Of a stretch of DNA of 64,000 nt, positions 12,660-26,600 are shown piece by piece (position 1 is the first letter of the stretch; every line of letters begins with the position of its first letter). A program made the position numbers and the translations under genes. This stretch comes from Prostheceraeus crozeri (taxonomy: Eukaryota > Platyhelminthes > Polycladida > Euryleptidae): NCBI GenBank assembly GCA_907163375.1, contig CAJQUW010005362.1, forward strand, positions 806,001 through 870,000. Reading direction: 5' to 3'. The notes beneath the pieces are model-generated. The model searched no databases, was not told the DNA's origin, and saw nothing but the letters and a program-made list of their open reading frames with translations.

Positions 12660-15600
12660 TAGGTTTAATTATTTCAACATTCAAACAGTTGAACATGCAA
12701 ATTAACAAAACAATTACCCGAAATGCTATATCCATGCATATTCCAATCATGGGGTAAATGAAAGAATTCATTTGAAATAATTCAATACAAATTAATAATT
12801 ATATTGCCCGGGCGTATGTCTGAAGTTTCTAAGAGAGGCGTTCAATATTCATAAAGTTTGTGAGACTATAAAATATCCGACATGCAAAGCTAGTTGTTGG
12901 AATCATGCAACAAATTTAGCCTGTCTCTTATTATTCTAATTTACTTGCAATTTGGGCTTGACCCAAACTGGATTGCCAGTGTGAACGTTAAATTGATCCT
13001 CATAAAATTAGTCATCTCTCGAAGACTATCAAAATTTGTTGCGTTCTATCAGAAAATATGGTTAAAACTAGTAAAATAATAGTTAAAGAGCTAGCCGGCA
13101 GAAAATGAAACTGGCACGTATAATATTCTGCCCGCAACATTTTCATTCAGGTTTTGAGCGACGGTGTGCTCGGAAAATGAGGGAATATTCTCAGTGTTAT
13201 CCTGACGCTCAAAACTCGACTGAATCTTCTGTTGGTTAATAATTTGTTGCTCAATGCCATTATTCTAGCATTGAATATCATCAAGAATTTAAACACAATG
13301 ACGCAATCCCATAGCAAGTAGGCAAGATCCTTGACTGTGGACATTGGTCCTTCAACCTCGTATCTGGATTTAGTATTGAGATTAACGAAACTTGTTTACC
13401 ACAAAGAAATGAGTATCAACCAAGTAATGATTTTAACAATCAAAGCTATTGACATATAGGGAGTAAGCAACTTTTAAAGTCAATAAAGACACTGGTCAAA
13501 AACCTCTTTGATTATTTGAAGGGCAAAAATGTTATTTCAATTTTAATTGTGAAGGAGTAAAAGTCTGATAGCTGAACATAAGTCCATTTTAAAAATCATC
13601 GTTTGTGTAGCCTAAGTTGGGCAGAGAAAGGAAAAAAGCGACAAAATCGCATGCGTAAAAACAAAGTTGAAGCGGGAGACAGCCTTCAAGACTTTTTGCA
13701 CGCCCGGAAGCCCTGGGTAAGGACAATAATAGAGAAATTCAATCAAATTTGGTAACGGTTCAGCAATTCGGAAATGTACGATTCTTCTAGATAATGACAA
13801 ATTATAACCGGATTCTCTTAGTCGAGGAAGATCAACAATATAAAATGCATTGTTGCATAATATAAAATAGGTTACACAAACCCTAGTATCAAACCACCAT
13901 ACGCCTGAGCTGTATTATAAATGTCATGATATTAAAAACTGCTTTTTTAGTGAAAGCCCCTTCTTGCAATGATACATATTATTGCCGTCATTTTATTATC
14001 GCACTGTCCTTTATCAGTACATTATTTCTGGAGAATTTTGATATCTATTATACCAGTACCATTACGCATTTCATTTGATTGTGAAGATAGAATATAATCT
14101 TATCAGAAGCATTAAAAGAGATATAGACCCCACTCGATATCAAAAGCGAATAGATACGTGTATAGCACAGACATACCCCAAAACAACTACATTATGCTTA
14201 CTGTTGCCATTATTTTTTATACTAATTGACACATTTTTAAGTAAGCGGTCTGCACAATTTCGCTGTAACATATATAAGAGGAGCTTCCAATTCAGCAGCG
14301 CTACGTATGCAGACGAGTTGATACTGATGACAAGTTGAGTAGACGCATGTTCATTTATGTGTGCATAATTGAGCATGTAAACTATGAATCATGGCAGACA
14401 AAAGTATACAGCACTTTGAAAAACTTTTCTTGTGGGATCAGTCAAGGATAAATCATTAATTTATTAATTAATAATGAAAATCACCACTGAAATGCAATGA
14501 CACATTAACTTTAATAATTTATGTGACCGTTCTAAATTGATATGCAAAGGATTCGTAATATAAATTTGGTGATCCATTGAATCAGTCTGGCATCAGTTAA
14601 TGCAATTTACGGCTACTCAAATATAGTTTTGTATTTTGACCATAAATGCTGAATAAGTCGTCTTTGACATTTGTCTATGAAAGTTTCCTTTGTCAAAACC
14701 GGCATTTGTCTGCGACCTAGACCACTCTTAGACCATTCTTGACGCGTGGAGATAATGATAAACCCGCATGTTTCCAGGAACAGATGTCAGCTGAAGCATA
14801 TGAAAGGCAATTGTCGAAAACTTTTAAACAATTCTTCAGTCGATAGCACAATGCGGGAAGAAATTATTCATTATGTGCAAAGCTTATAGGAATGGCACTA
14901 AAATTGAAGTCGACATGCTTCAAAGAAAGAAACAGAACAAATTTCTTCTACATTTTGATGTTACATCAAGGAGAAAATTCCGCATCCACAGTATTGCATG
15001 AATTCATGAAGTTAAGAAAGTCAAAGCCAGAGCCAGATCGATTTTGTATAGCTGATAAAATATGCATTTCGTCCAATATTTCGACTGTTACAGTCAGTGT
15101 CAGCTGTAAGTCTGATTTTCCCGAATGGAATTTAGCAACTGTTTCAAACTTCAGCTGCTTTATGATTCTTTTATTCAGACATTCAATTTTAGGCTTTCTA
15201 TATTTCAGCATTTAGACATAAGTCTAGCTTCCTTTTAATTGAACAATCTCTAAAATGAATCGGCGCCTCAAAGACAGCTTTAATGCCTGAAATAGAGCAC
15301 ATTATAATGTTGATAACAGGCTGTTCGCAATTTTCTATGTCGTGATGACATTGATTATGCCTGTCAGCATCGACTACATTTCTTGGAAGCCTTCATGACA
15401 TGAATCTCGCATTCAAATCACCAACAGGCTATAAGACTACATGATAACTGACTCACTTGTCTCAATTTTCTCTCGCGGTGAATTTATCAATCAAGGCGCA
15501 TTTCAACAGGTATATGCCTAGAGCTTTGAAAACTATCTAAACTTTGTTTCAAAAACGTGGCCTATTTCAAGGCCATGTTCAAAAACACAATTAAGACTTA

Positions 15601-16290
15601 TTTAAAAACTTGATTTAAAGAATTTTCGAAAACATGCAGTATGCTAGGTAGGAAAAGCACGTTTAAAGCAATCAACTTTGAAAACAATGTACAAAACATG
15701 CATAAAAATGTTTTAGAACACTGTTTTAAAACTGCTCTTTTGCTCCTTTGACAATTGAGCCACTTATCTGATTTTATCAATCATTTAGAAGAATGCAAAA
15801 TGTGTTAATGTTAATGGTGCTTAACATTATGCATGTAATGCGTTTATTATGGGATGAATATCATTCCATGCATGTACGACAAGTAATGTTCAAATCCATC
15901 TATACACTAGAAAAGCACTCAAGAAGGTTGCTAATTTGTCATCAAAGCCAATGTTCAACAGCTTGTTGAAGTAAATTGTGCTATTATCAAAGCAAAAACA
16001 TGCTTTTAAAACATGGTTCAATAGAAAATCATGCTTATCAAAACACCTACATATGACGCCGATAGCAATAGTAGTCGAAATATTGAGTCGAATACATTAT
16101 CTAATCAATTTTTAATATTTGGGGCTTTTGGTATTTCTAGATTCAGAGATGCATGCATGTAGATTACATTCATCATTAAGCCATTCATCATTTCAGTTTT
16201 CTCGAATTTCTTTCGAATTGCTAATTAAAAATTGATCTATTCGTTAATTAAATCTTGAAATTCTTGAAAGTCTTGAATCTTATATTTTTC
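12660..16290. other. AT-rich non-coding stretch, no supported gene
   Basis: Only short unmatched frames are present, such as 14892-15215, which overlaps an equally open antisense frame. No TIRs, tandem arrays or RNA genes were recognised. Confidence 0.45.
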
Positions 16291-16295
16291 TGCTG

Positions 16296-17690
16296 CAGCG
16301 ACTCAAATTGCCGCTTGAACTACTAGGAAATGTGCACAAGTGGGTCTCCTCATGTCTATGCTCGTATGGTCGATCTCGCTATGTTAAACTTCGCGAGTCA
16401 TCTTCCGCCCGGGCTCCTGTCACCGCTGGAGTTCCACAAGACTCTGTGCTCGGCCCGCTGCTTTTTACGTTGTACATATTTGATTTCTGCAAGCTTATCG
16501 AGTAGCGTAACCAAAGTGTATACATGTATGCTGATGACATCCAGGTGCATGGCTTCTGCTCTCCATCAGCGACCAATCTTCTCAGCGCTTCTAGGCCTAT
16601 GTCATCCAGTATCGGCAACATCGAAAAGTGCCAAGTGGCTCTCCACAACCCGCTACAGTTGAACGCAGATAAAGCAAATTTTATGTTGTGCTTCTCCACT
16701 AAACGACGAGATTTTCTCAGTGACCCCATTCCAATTCGCGAGTCCCTCTCAGCACCAGTGTCTTTGGTGCAGTGGCTCGGGGTCACCCTAGACAATCATG
16801 TCTCTCTCTCCAGTCACATCTCTCGTACAATGTCCTTTTGAATTGCCAAATTAGAGCCATCAGCATCAAAGGTTCTGTCTCTCGTCCAATGGACATCATG
16901 CTGATCAAGTGCCTTGCCTTCTGCCGACTCGACTACTGTATCGCTACCCTGACTGGACTGTCGCAGTCTCCAACGTCTCTAAAGCGTTATTAGGGCTTCT
17001 GTCCATCTTGCTTTCTTAGTTTATAGTTTACAAGTGCCGTATTGACCCTTAAGCTACCAATGTATGGTCAATCTGATCACACTTGTGCAACTTTTCATTC
17101 CATGAACACATTTCACTTCGCTGAATGCTGTGAGTAAGACTTTTCTTATTTATGCTTCAAATATCAAAATACTCGTACATTATCAAACAGATGCAATTCT
17201 TCTTGATCTCATTGCTTTGAGTATCTCAATACATGCAGTTATTGATACATTATAAATCTATAAAACATTGATAGAAACCCTTGAAACTCAATTTCTCACC
17301 ATTGTAATGCAATAAAATGTTTGTACAATGAAAATGAGTGAATTTTTTTGAAGGTGATCAAAACGATCATACGTTGGTAGTGTTGGAGGTAAAATTTCCT
17401 TGGTAGCTTGAGGGTTAACCAAGCCCCATCTTACCTCTCAACTTTCATTCAGCCAGGATCATCCTTACCAGGTCGCAACAGACACCGTTCAGCTTCCACT
17501 CCTTCACTCAACGCAACATTTATGCGCCACCGTACTGTTGGAGGTCGTCATTCCAGGTAGCTGCCTCGACGGTTTGGAATGATATCCTTTCGGAGTTCGC
17601 GGAGCCACTCAGAACAGCGCGAGCCACCGACAACTTCTACCAGTATGTACCGTATGTGTCCCGAAATCCCGAACTGTCCACCACTCCAAC
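16296..17690 (+). pseudogene. Jockey/CR1-type LINE reverse transcriptase remnant, interrupted by a MITE
   Basis: The left part (16296-17040) encodes an RT palm: a GVPQDSVLGPLLFTLYI stretch (usually G-x-PQGS-x-LGP), then YADDIQVHG in another frame, then an LGVTLD-type thumb motif. The right part (17419-17690) resumes with the conserved C-terminal region containing a VWNDIL motif (usually LWN-x-LP). At least three frame changes and several stops make it non-functional. The two halves are separated by the piggyBac-type MITE at 17046-17414, which inserted after the LINE. The copy is 5'-truncated, and upstream DNA is plain AT-rich sequence. Confidence 0.8.
17046..17414. mobile_element. piggyBac-type MITE, 369 bp
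   Basis: The ends are CCCTTAAGCTACCAA and, inverted, TTGGTAGCTTGAGGG, giving 15-bp TIRs with one mismatch and the CCCT...AGGG termini typical of piggyBac superfamily elements. The flanks are TTGA (17042-17045) and TTAA (17415-17418), consistent with a TTAA target duplication with one mutated base. There is no coding capacity. It lies inside the dead LINE RT, so its insertion postdates that LINE. Confidence 0.75.
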
Positions 17691-17699
17691 GCAATGGAA

Positions 17700-20600
17700 T
17701 GCTTTACCATCAAATTCGCTCACTTGTGGACTCCAAGGCATGAAACAGTACTCCTCCAGAAACCACATATTGTGACTTTTCATTCTACTATTCTTCCGTT
17801 TTCTGTGTACAATTGTTTTCTCTCCACTGCATCTGCGGCTGGCCTGGTTGCATCCGGTCTCGTTGCTTGGGGACCGAACTCCTTGGTAAACAAAAAATGT
17901 TTCACATTGCCGAAATTACTTCTTCCACGCTATTCGCGTGATCACGCATATTATTATGTTCAAATGGCCTAGACGTCTATCACTAATATTGTGCTATCCT
18001 TGTAATTATTTAGATAAATAATATTCGGGAACAACCTTTTGAAGAAAATAAGTTGATAAGTAAATTCACTACTAACAACAGAAAATAGTATACTTTTTCT
18101 TTGTTTGACAGAATTTCTCTTTGTAACTAAATTTACTAACTTTGACTAATGAACTGCCCGTCCCCCTGACTATGCTCTGTTGGAGAATTCATGTCCACCG
18201 TCGGTAACAAAGTGCGAGAAGATAATGCCATAATTTTATGGTGTCTTTTGCAAACTATCTATCTATCTATTGCTTCATATGACGCTGGCTTTCTTGATAA
18301 ACTTATAGAGGACGGAAAAATCTGTTACTTTAAATTGAAATATGCGTGTATTTCGAAAATCGTGCGGTACAAAAGTCGGAGTGAGTGAATGACCGATGGC
18401 AATTCGGTCTATCCGATGGCAATTTTCTCGATCTATATTTAGATAAAATGAATTTCTTTGCGAGCTTGTTATGTTGCGAATGTAGCTGTTATATACATTA
18501 CTATACTATCTGTGTTAACATTGGAAGTTACAAATGAATCAAAACGAAATATAAAGAATAGATCATGGAATAGATACAATAAACAATTAATATTGTTTAC
18601 AAATGAGTAAAGCTTCGTGCGCGATACGCATCCGTGCAAAAAGACTTCCATGCATTCCGTGCAAAAAAGAATAAAATATTCTCTTGGATTATTTGAATTT
18701 CAACCCTGAAAATATTTTATACAACAACAGAACATCATCTATCTCATGCGACTTTTACTTCGTCAACTCTACTTGTATCACATATTTTATGCTATTTCAC
18801 CGTTAAATAAATTACAATTAAACATAAAAACTAACGGAAGAATCAAAATTTAAAATAATGCAATTAAGCGTTATCCAATTAGGAAATAAACGCTCTGAAT
18901 TTTGAATATGAGATTCATGAGTGATAAAGTAATGGTAAGTTATAAGCACATGAATAAGACCACATTACTTATAGAAGATGTGTCCACTTTTAACATTTTC
19001 CAGTCTTTATCTGATATCATGTTGGCGAGCTTCATCCATAGCCTACAATACAGTGGGCTCGACATTATCGTCGCAAGCCAACTTTTTGGAAACAAATCAA
19101 TTGTCAAGTCTATTTAGATTAACTGTACATTTACTATTATATTTACTCTCATCTAATATATAAAACCGTTCTTTTCATGCAACCTCGAAAACATCACAGA
19201 TCAGAGACTGAAAATTAAATAGAGCCAACAAGTTCAAGCTTACAGCTATGATAATCTCTCGATGTTGAGATAGCACTCAAATACCTCATATCGCAAGTTA
19301 TACCCTTGTCCCGGAACTTAATGATGAAAATCCAGTATGACAACCATAGATTCCGGATGCTAAATTGCCGTCATGCAAACAAGGGTGGAAGGTGATAATT
19401 ATCTTATCATCAATTTCCGTTTACAATGTACATGCAGACTATTACGAGGTGTCGTTGGAGCCACAGGATAAACTTAGTTACAACACATTAATGAACGTGA
19501 CCGAAATATCTCATGGCCATCTCTAAACATGTCTATCTTTTCTGTAAGCCTAGGGCCTACACAGCCTTTTTGATTGGTTGCCTGACTTTTTGGCAAGTAT
19601 AGTGGCGGATGCAGGGCGATGTAGGGATCCATCCCCACCTCCAGAATTAGCACTTTATGGTCATGTGCATTGGATCCCCTTCGAATTTTCTGCATGTGCA
19701 TTGCTTTTCATCTGACTATTGAAAGTCGGAGTTTCTTAGTTCTTCGACCTCTGTCTACACTACAAAACAGTGTTTTGTTTCCTGTTTTTGACCATGCGCA
19801 TACATGCATGTGTATGATGATATATTTACATTACACATCCGTGGTTGACTAGATGTGATCATACATAAAATCTCAGCACACACGCTTACTTAGATGATCT
19901 TCTCAATAGATTGGCATTGGTGTAGGTTAAATTAAGTTTTGAAATACACATCAATGTCGAAGGAGTGACAGATACTTCTAAAGAAGAAAAACTGAAGATG
20001 ATATTTCCAAAAAAATGCCAATTATTCATTATGTCATTTGGGCTTGTGCACCTGAAATACAAACTGCAGCTTTTATCATGTTAGGACAACCGTGGTAATA
20101 GATGTATTTGTTTACTGCAAGATGAGATGAAGGATTCCACACAACATCTTATAGTGCATTACCTTTAGTATTACAGAGGTCCTATTGCAAGGAAATGTAC
20201 AATTGACAAATAAATTATTGGATTAACTATTTCATTATTTTGTAAAGCACACAGTCAGACATGTATCTATGTAAACCCTGACGCATCAGTTTCTTTCACG
20301 GACATATCCAAACAGAACAGGAATTTTATTTGCTTTGATATACAGCCATGGGCCTACATATATGAGCATCGCGTCCCACCGGCCTACATACAACAGTACC
20401 ATGCAACATGTGCTCCTAAATTTTCTTAATATAGCCATCGAGAATGCCAATAGTAATAACAATGATAACAACAATAACAAGCACTATATTTAAAAAATGA
20501 AAATTAGAAATTGCGTCAGTGCTTTTTTAAAATGAAATAAATAAAATGAAAGGATAAGACCATAATTGAGTACAGCAAAATGCCTCTAATTCTTTACAAA

Positions 20601-23600
20601 TAGTTCTTACATGTGTCTCGAATTCTCAAAATATGCGAACGGTTCGAACAGTGGTTTTCCCATGACATGCGAATATTCAAAGATACCCAAAATAAGAAAG
20701 GAATTCAGACAGATTAATACCGCTAGGGAGCAGAATTGATGCAATCTTTGACTTTTTGATGATGATCTGCATATTTTCTCTATATGTAGAGTAATTTCAA
20801 AATAAGGCCTACCCATAGATCACATATGATTAATTTGAAAGGAAGCTATTAGATCTTGCAAGCATATTTCTGTGGAATCTTTCATTGCTCCAAAGTTGCA
20901 GCAAATGGGAAATTCGTAATTTTCATTTTTTATACTGAAGAAATTTCTTGCCTGACTCAAATTGAGAACGAAATGTAAGCGTGTTATGTTGTCGAACTTA
21001 ATCATCGCACTTTTGAAGAGTTTGAGAATCACTGTCACTGACCCTATCATTTCGGAATTCAAGCTATTCAAGTCATGTAAATCATCTATTGAAAGCAGCT
21101 ATGCATTCAATAGTCTTAAGATGATTTAAAAATGAAAATACTGCAATATTTGTATTTTCCAAAGCTTCCACGTGCCCCTGTTGTGACTATCGAGCAGTTC
21201 ATTCAAATAAATCTACATACACTTAAATTTTCAAAGCCGATAACAGGGAATGCTTTTTTGAATGAATTATTATTTAAATTAACAGTCTTGAAAATTTTAC
21301 AAATATGGGCTAATATGTTTGCATCCATGCAACTTGAAATGGTTTAGAATATGCAATTTTTCTAATATTTTATAAAATATCCAATAAGCGTCTGCTATTA
21401 TCCCTAAAATACACCCGTATATGAAATTAGTGCAAAAAAGCAAGCTATGTGTTCGCAGGCTATAAAAGTAGAAAAATTTAAATGATCGGTCATCAGAAAT
21501 TTCCATAGTTTTTTCCAGAATAGCTCAGAAAATATCTTATAAATTTCACTTTAAAATCGAAAAATAATTAGCATACTTTAATTTAACATTGACATTATAG
21601 CCGGTAATTATAAGTGAATTATCTTAATTTTTGCTGTTAATTATTATTGTCAATTAATTGTTATTATTATTATTACTGTTCAAGTCATTGAAGTCGTGGA
21701 CGATCACTTGAAATTCATTAAGAGCACTTATGATGATAATAATATGAATTTTAAGAAAAGCTTTCCAGACGTTGAACAATAGAAGAGGAATCTTTCTATA
21801 AGTATTTACATACACATCAATATCATTGTGACTTCTTTAGATAAAGGAGCCAGCATCTGCGTATCTATTGTTTATGTACTATGATATTTCTCGAAGAGTT
21901 GAGACCTGAATTCCTTTTTGCCAATTGGCAATTTCAAGCATACACATGAGTCCTGAGTAAAGTAGAATGGAAAGTAAGTTTACCGGGTTATTAGCGGGTA
22001 TCAAGAACCATGGTAATATTTTGCGAGATGAATTCGTCAAATTCTGTATTGGCAAGAACTAAGGTTGCATAAAGTCCCTTATGAATTTCGTTTCATAGCA
22101 GAAGCAAAGCATTGCTCAACAAAGTGGTAATCCATCTTGGTTAATAAAGGACTCATTTTAAAAAGTATTTTCATTAAATTTAAAACAATAGCGGCATGAA
22201 ATGTTTTTGGAACGCCTAATCTACATCAGAATTTCTAATCTCAGATTTTTTAAATATCAAAGTGATATTCTACCTGTCCCTTTCAAAGACTATCTAAAGC
22301 GCACGAAGAGACATATTGAAAATTCCCAAATGCCTTTCATGCAGTACATCTTTAGAGCAAAAAATGAGTACGTTTACCATTCCCTTTAAATGGAATATGC
22401 TACCAGTCATAATTAAAATTGCAAAATCAATAGGAGAATCAAAATGAAGCTTGAAGTTATATTCAATTGAGAAAATGATATCTTTCTAATATTCAACAAG
22501 AAAGGAAAGTTGTTGCATTTATACTGATGAATCATTAAAAATGTAAGTAGGCATTCCTTGAAAGATGATCTAAATTTTGAAAACTTGTAAATTCCTACAG
22601 AATTTATAATTTGCATTTCTTTTGAACTTACCTTACTCAGTGTAAGAACTCTTCTTGCTGATTGTAAAAATGACTGTTTAAAATAGAAGACATGACTTGA
22701 CTCGAAATTATTAAGTATTTTCCTTTACACCTTGATTCAAGACTTCGAAATGTTGTAAATATTGCTATTATGACGATCGACTACTGAGAGCAATCATGCA
22801 TGAAAAGTTCATATGAATTCTGTGTATGTAGTTTTGCAAAAAGACTAGGAAATGCTGTAAATATTATTACTGTGACGATTGACTGCAAAAAATAATCGTG
22901 CATGAAATATAAAATGACTGAAAAATTGTAAATAAACATGTTCAAATAATTGAGCTCATTTTGTATTGTTTGATGCGGATGTACCTAATTGTTGATGTTG
23001 ATATACATGCTGTCAAATGTATCACTTGCAGGGCCAGTTCATATACCCATATAGGCCTCTGTAGGTCCTCTGGTCCTTTTCTCTTCCTTTTGTGACATTG
23101 TACCAAACCAAACACAATATATATCTTTGCACCTATGCTAATATAGGCTACGTATGCTATTTGTAAATTCATTGCTTGTTATCTGAAAAATAAAGAATTA
23201 TTCTGTTATGCTCTACTCTATTCTATTCTTAATTGAATCCAAAATCTAGATGTTACAAAGTTAACCTTTGTACTTATCTGGATCAGCGTGAACTTAAAGA
23301 ACATGTTTTTTATAAAAATTGAATTAATTTTTGATAATTATAACAGAAACTTTCTATGCGTCAGATATGATAAAAGCTTTAAGTCTCGGTCAAAACATAA
23401 CTCCCATGCAACTTTTATGAAGGACAAATTCAAATCTGCTGCTACGTATTTCAGAAAATGCTTATTTAACGTTTGGGGTTCAAGTTTCCCAGTAGAATGG
23501 TGGCATTCCTATGGGAGGAAATTGCAGTCCTCTCTTAGCGGATCAATTTTTTCTAGACTGTAAATATGTTTCTATGCGAAATTTACTGAAAATAAGAGGA

Positions 23601-26600
23601 TGGGACCGGCAAAATTGGCATCTAATGCTTCCAAATGCATCGACGACATGTCTGTTGCAATCATCCCATGAGCCTGATGTAGCACTTCAGAGATAATAGA
23701 AATGCTACTCATGAAGGAAATTAAATGCCTCTTTGTATTTTTAGAAATAAAAAGGTGACACTGAAATAATTTAAAACATGTTTGCCATGTAACAAATCCA
23801 TTATGATTGTTATACAGTAATCTTTTATAGTATATATCTGTTCAATTGTTTGTAAAGAGAACACATATTGCCGGCAATATTTCATACGTCAACCATTGCA
23901 CTAAATTGACGTTCAGTAGCTGCTATGTTGTATGAATGCAAACTATTTTAGCAATCCGAAAGAGTTCCGCATCAAAGCCCATTCTCACGTGGCTTCCTAC
24001 CCTATTCCAGGATGAGTGTTGCCTTCAAAAAGACTTGCTTAAGGAATTGCCTTACACGGAGTTACTGAAGTGGTCTAGCTGCACCAGGCTCAGAACTAAC
24101 GATGAAATTTCGAACATATTTCGCTTGCTCTACGGTCATTATCAATATTGCACACTGAATCGTTGATCCAACATGTTTGCAACAAGCATCGCTGACTGTA
24201 CTGTAATTGTCGTTTCTTTTTCGATCACATGCTTATAAAAGTCGATGGGAACGCTCTTATACAGAGCATTACACATGCGACCTTTCCCAAAGTTCCATTG
24301 TCCTTCTGTCACTTGTCTAAGAAAGTTGAAACAGGATTCAAAACCTGCAATACTCGTTCAGCTAAATGATCCATTCAGTGATGTGCTAGTATTGTCTATA
24401 ATCTTTCAACTGATTGCAAAATATCATTGACAACTGGCCAGTCGATGGGTGATGATTTTGCAGTAATTTTAAGTTAAGGAAAATTTCTCGAGAAGCTTTG
24501 GTTGAAAACCATTTTCAGTGAAAACATCACTACAGACGGGCCTTCGGCATTCAACACCTGACGGTTGATGGTAACGAGCCGTTATGATGGTTGTGTGATA
24601 TTTTGGCTACAGGATTGAAAAGTTACATTAACCCCCGACACAATGGGGCTTTTTCCGAACGCGCCCCCATGGGGGGGACGAATATCGCCCCCATTGCTGA
24701 TATCCCAAACTATTGCACCAATTTTGCCAAACCACACATCAATCGAATAATCATTGAATAGTGATTCAGAATCACTTTCATTTTTAAGGTCATCCCTGGG
24801 CTGAGGTGAAGGTCAAAGATGAAAAAACGCCAATTTTTAAGAAAATTTCATTAGATCATCATTTAAATTTGAAAATGACAACAAAAACTAATAAACCATA
24901 CACCAATCAAAAGATCTGGTCAAAGTGGCTAATATTAATATTAATAATTATAATATATTATATTAATTGATATTAATAATTATTAATCGCTATGATATTT
25001 CATCATTATATTAGATGAGGTCAAAAGTCAAATAATTCAAACTTTCAATTACTTGTAAGCTCAAATTGCACTAAATCGCACATTTTAGTATTTAGTTTCT
25101 GCAGGTGAAGAAACAGGCCAATTAGGTGAACTTTTATCGAGACAGTGACTAAAAACAATATGATTCTGAACATTTTCGATAGTTGCTGATTAGATGCAGA
25201 ACTAAAAAGTATGAAAATGATAAAAAATCATGTTTGCAATACGAATTCCAAATTTCAAACATGCATGCATAATAAGCAGATAATTTCAAATTCAAAAGGT
25301 TTGCATTTGTGAGCATCCTTATATTGATAGGAAGAATCCTTTGTGTAATCAAGAATTGATACCGCAATATACATTAGAAGTGAATACATCAGTAAAAAAT
25401 TGCAAACATTCAAATTTTAAAATAGCTCTCACTCCAAAAGTATAGTGACAATTTTTTTTCCTTCGGTCAAAAGTTGCAGATTGCGTAGAAAGTAAGCTAT
25501 TAGAAATCTGGTGGCCACAGCTTGCTTGGTTTAAAAGATATTGAAAAAATTCGCCAGCCCCCTCTCCCCCCCAGTGGGATGAGGGTTGATAATCGCCTCG
25601 TAAAAAAAGCAATTTTCCAGCGTGTTTTAACTGCTGTTTTAAGCAATTTGCTTAAAGCATTACGTACCTTTGTTTGGATGTTCTGCACAGTAGATATTAG
25701 AATGTATTGCGCAATTCTTTCGTGGAGAAGTTATAGTTATAGTTTTGTTTGTACTTAAAATCCCTCAATAATAGCAGGGCCTACTTATGTTCGGCAGAAA
25801 TGGTAGTTCTATGTGCACTTCAGGGTAAAGGACATTATGCCGCGTCATCAATCGATGCCGCATGTTTTGTTAGAGTTCCTAAAAACTCAAAAATCATGAT
25901 TGGATTTTGCTTTCTTCTTCATAAAAGTGTAACTGAAGCCACTTAAAGTAATTTATTTTATCATTTGTTTAAAAATCAAAATTATTTCTTGGGAAAGAAC
26001 TTCGCCCTAACTATATTATGATTCTATGATTTTTCTTTAATTTCTCTATACAAATGCTCTCATATTCCTATATTTAGTGTATAAACTAGCATAGTACTTC
26101 AAACTAGCAAACATAGTACTTTAAATTTTCACCAAACTGGATACTCTTCAGATAATCCTATGCCGAGACGTCAAACTGGTTCTTAAATCGTGGACAATTT
26201 TCGGAAATATTAGCTATTGATTCATTTACCGTCCAAACCTCTCAGTCACTGTAAGATAAAATGTTCACGACAAAGTTAATGAGGCAAACAGGCCACTGAA
26301 AGTGTGTATGAGGATTTGCAATAACAGTATCCACAAGGTTGGATCATTAACATATTTCCGTTATACAAAACAGCATTAAAACGTGTTCCTGATTTTGAAG
26401 AGCATCTCCATTAGCGCGGTCGATGAAGACAATATTTCTCCTGCCGGCGACAGGGAGCAGCCAATCAAAAAGTAACACCGATTTAATTCTGGATTGTCCC
26501 AATGTGTACCGCACACCGCTACAATATCTACTTTCTCAATATCCTCTTTTGAAAAAGCTCAAATATTTTCCTAAGTACAGTCTTCCATTTTTTGCTCAGA

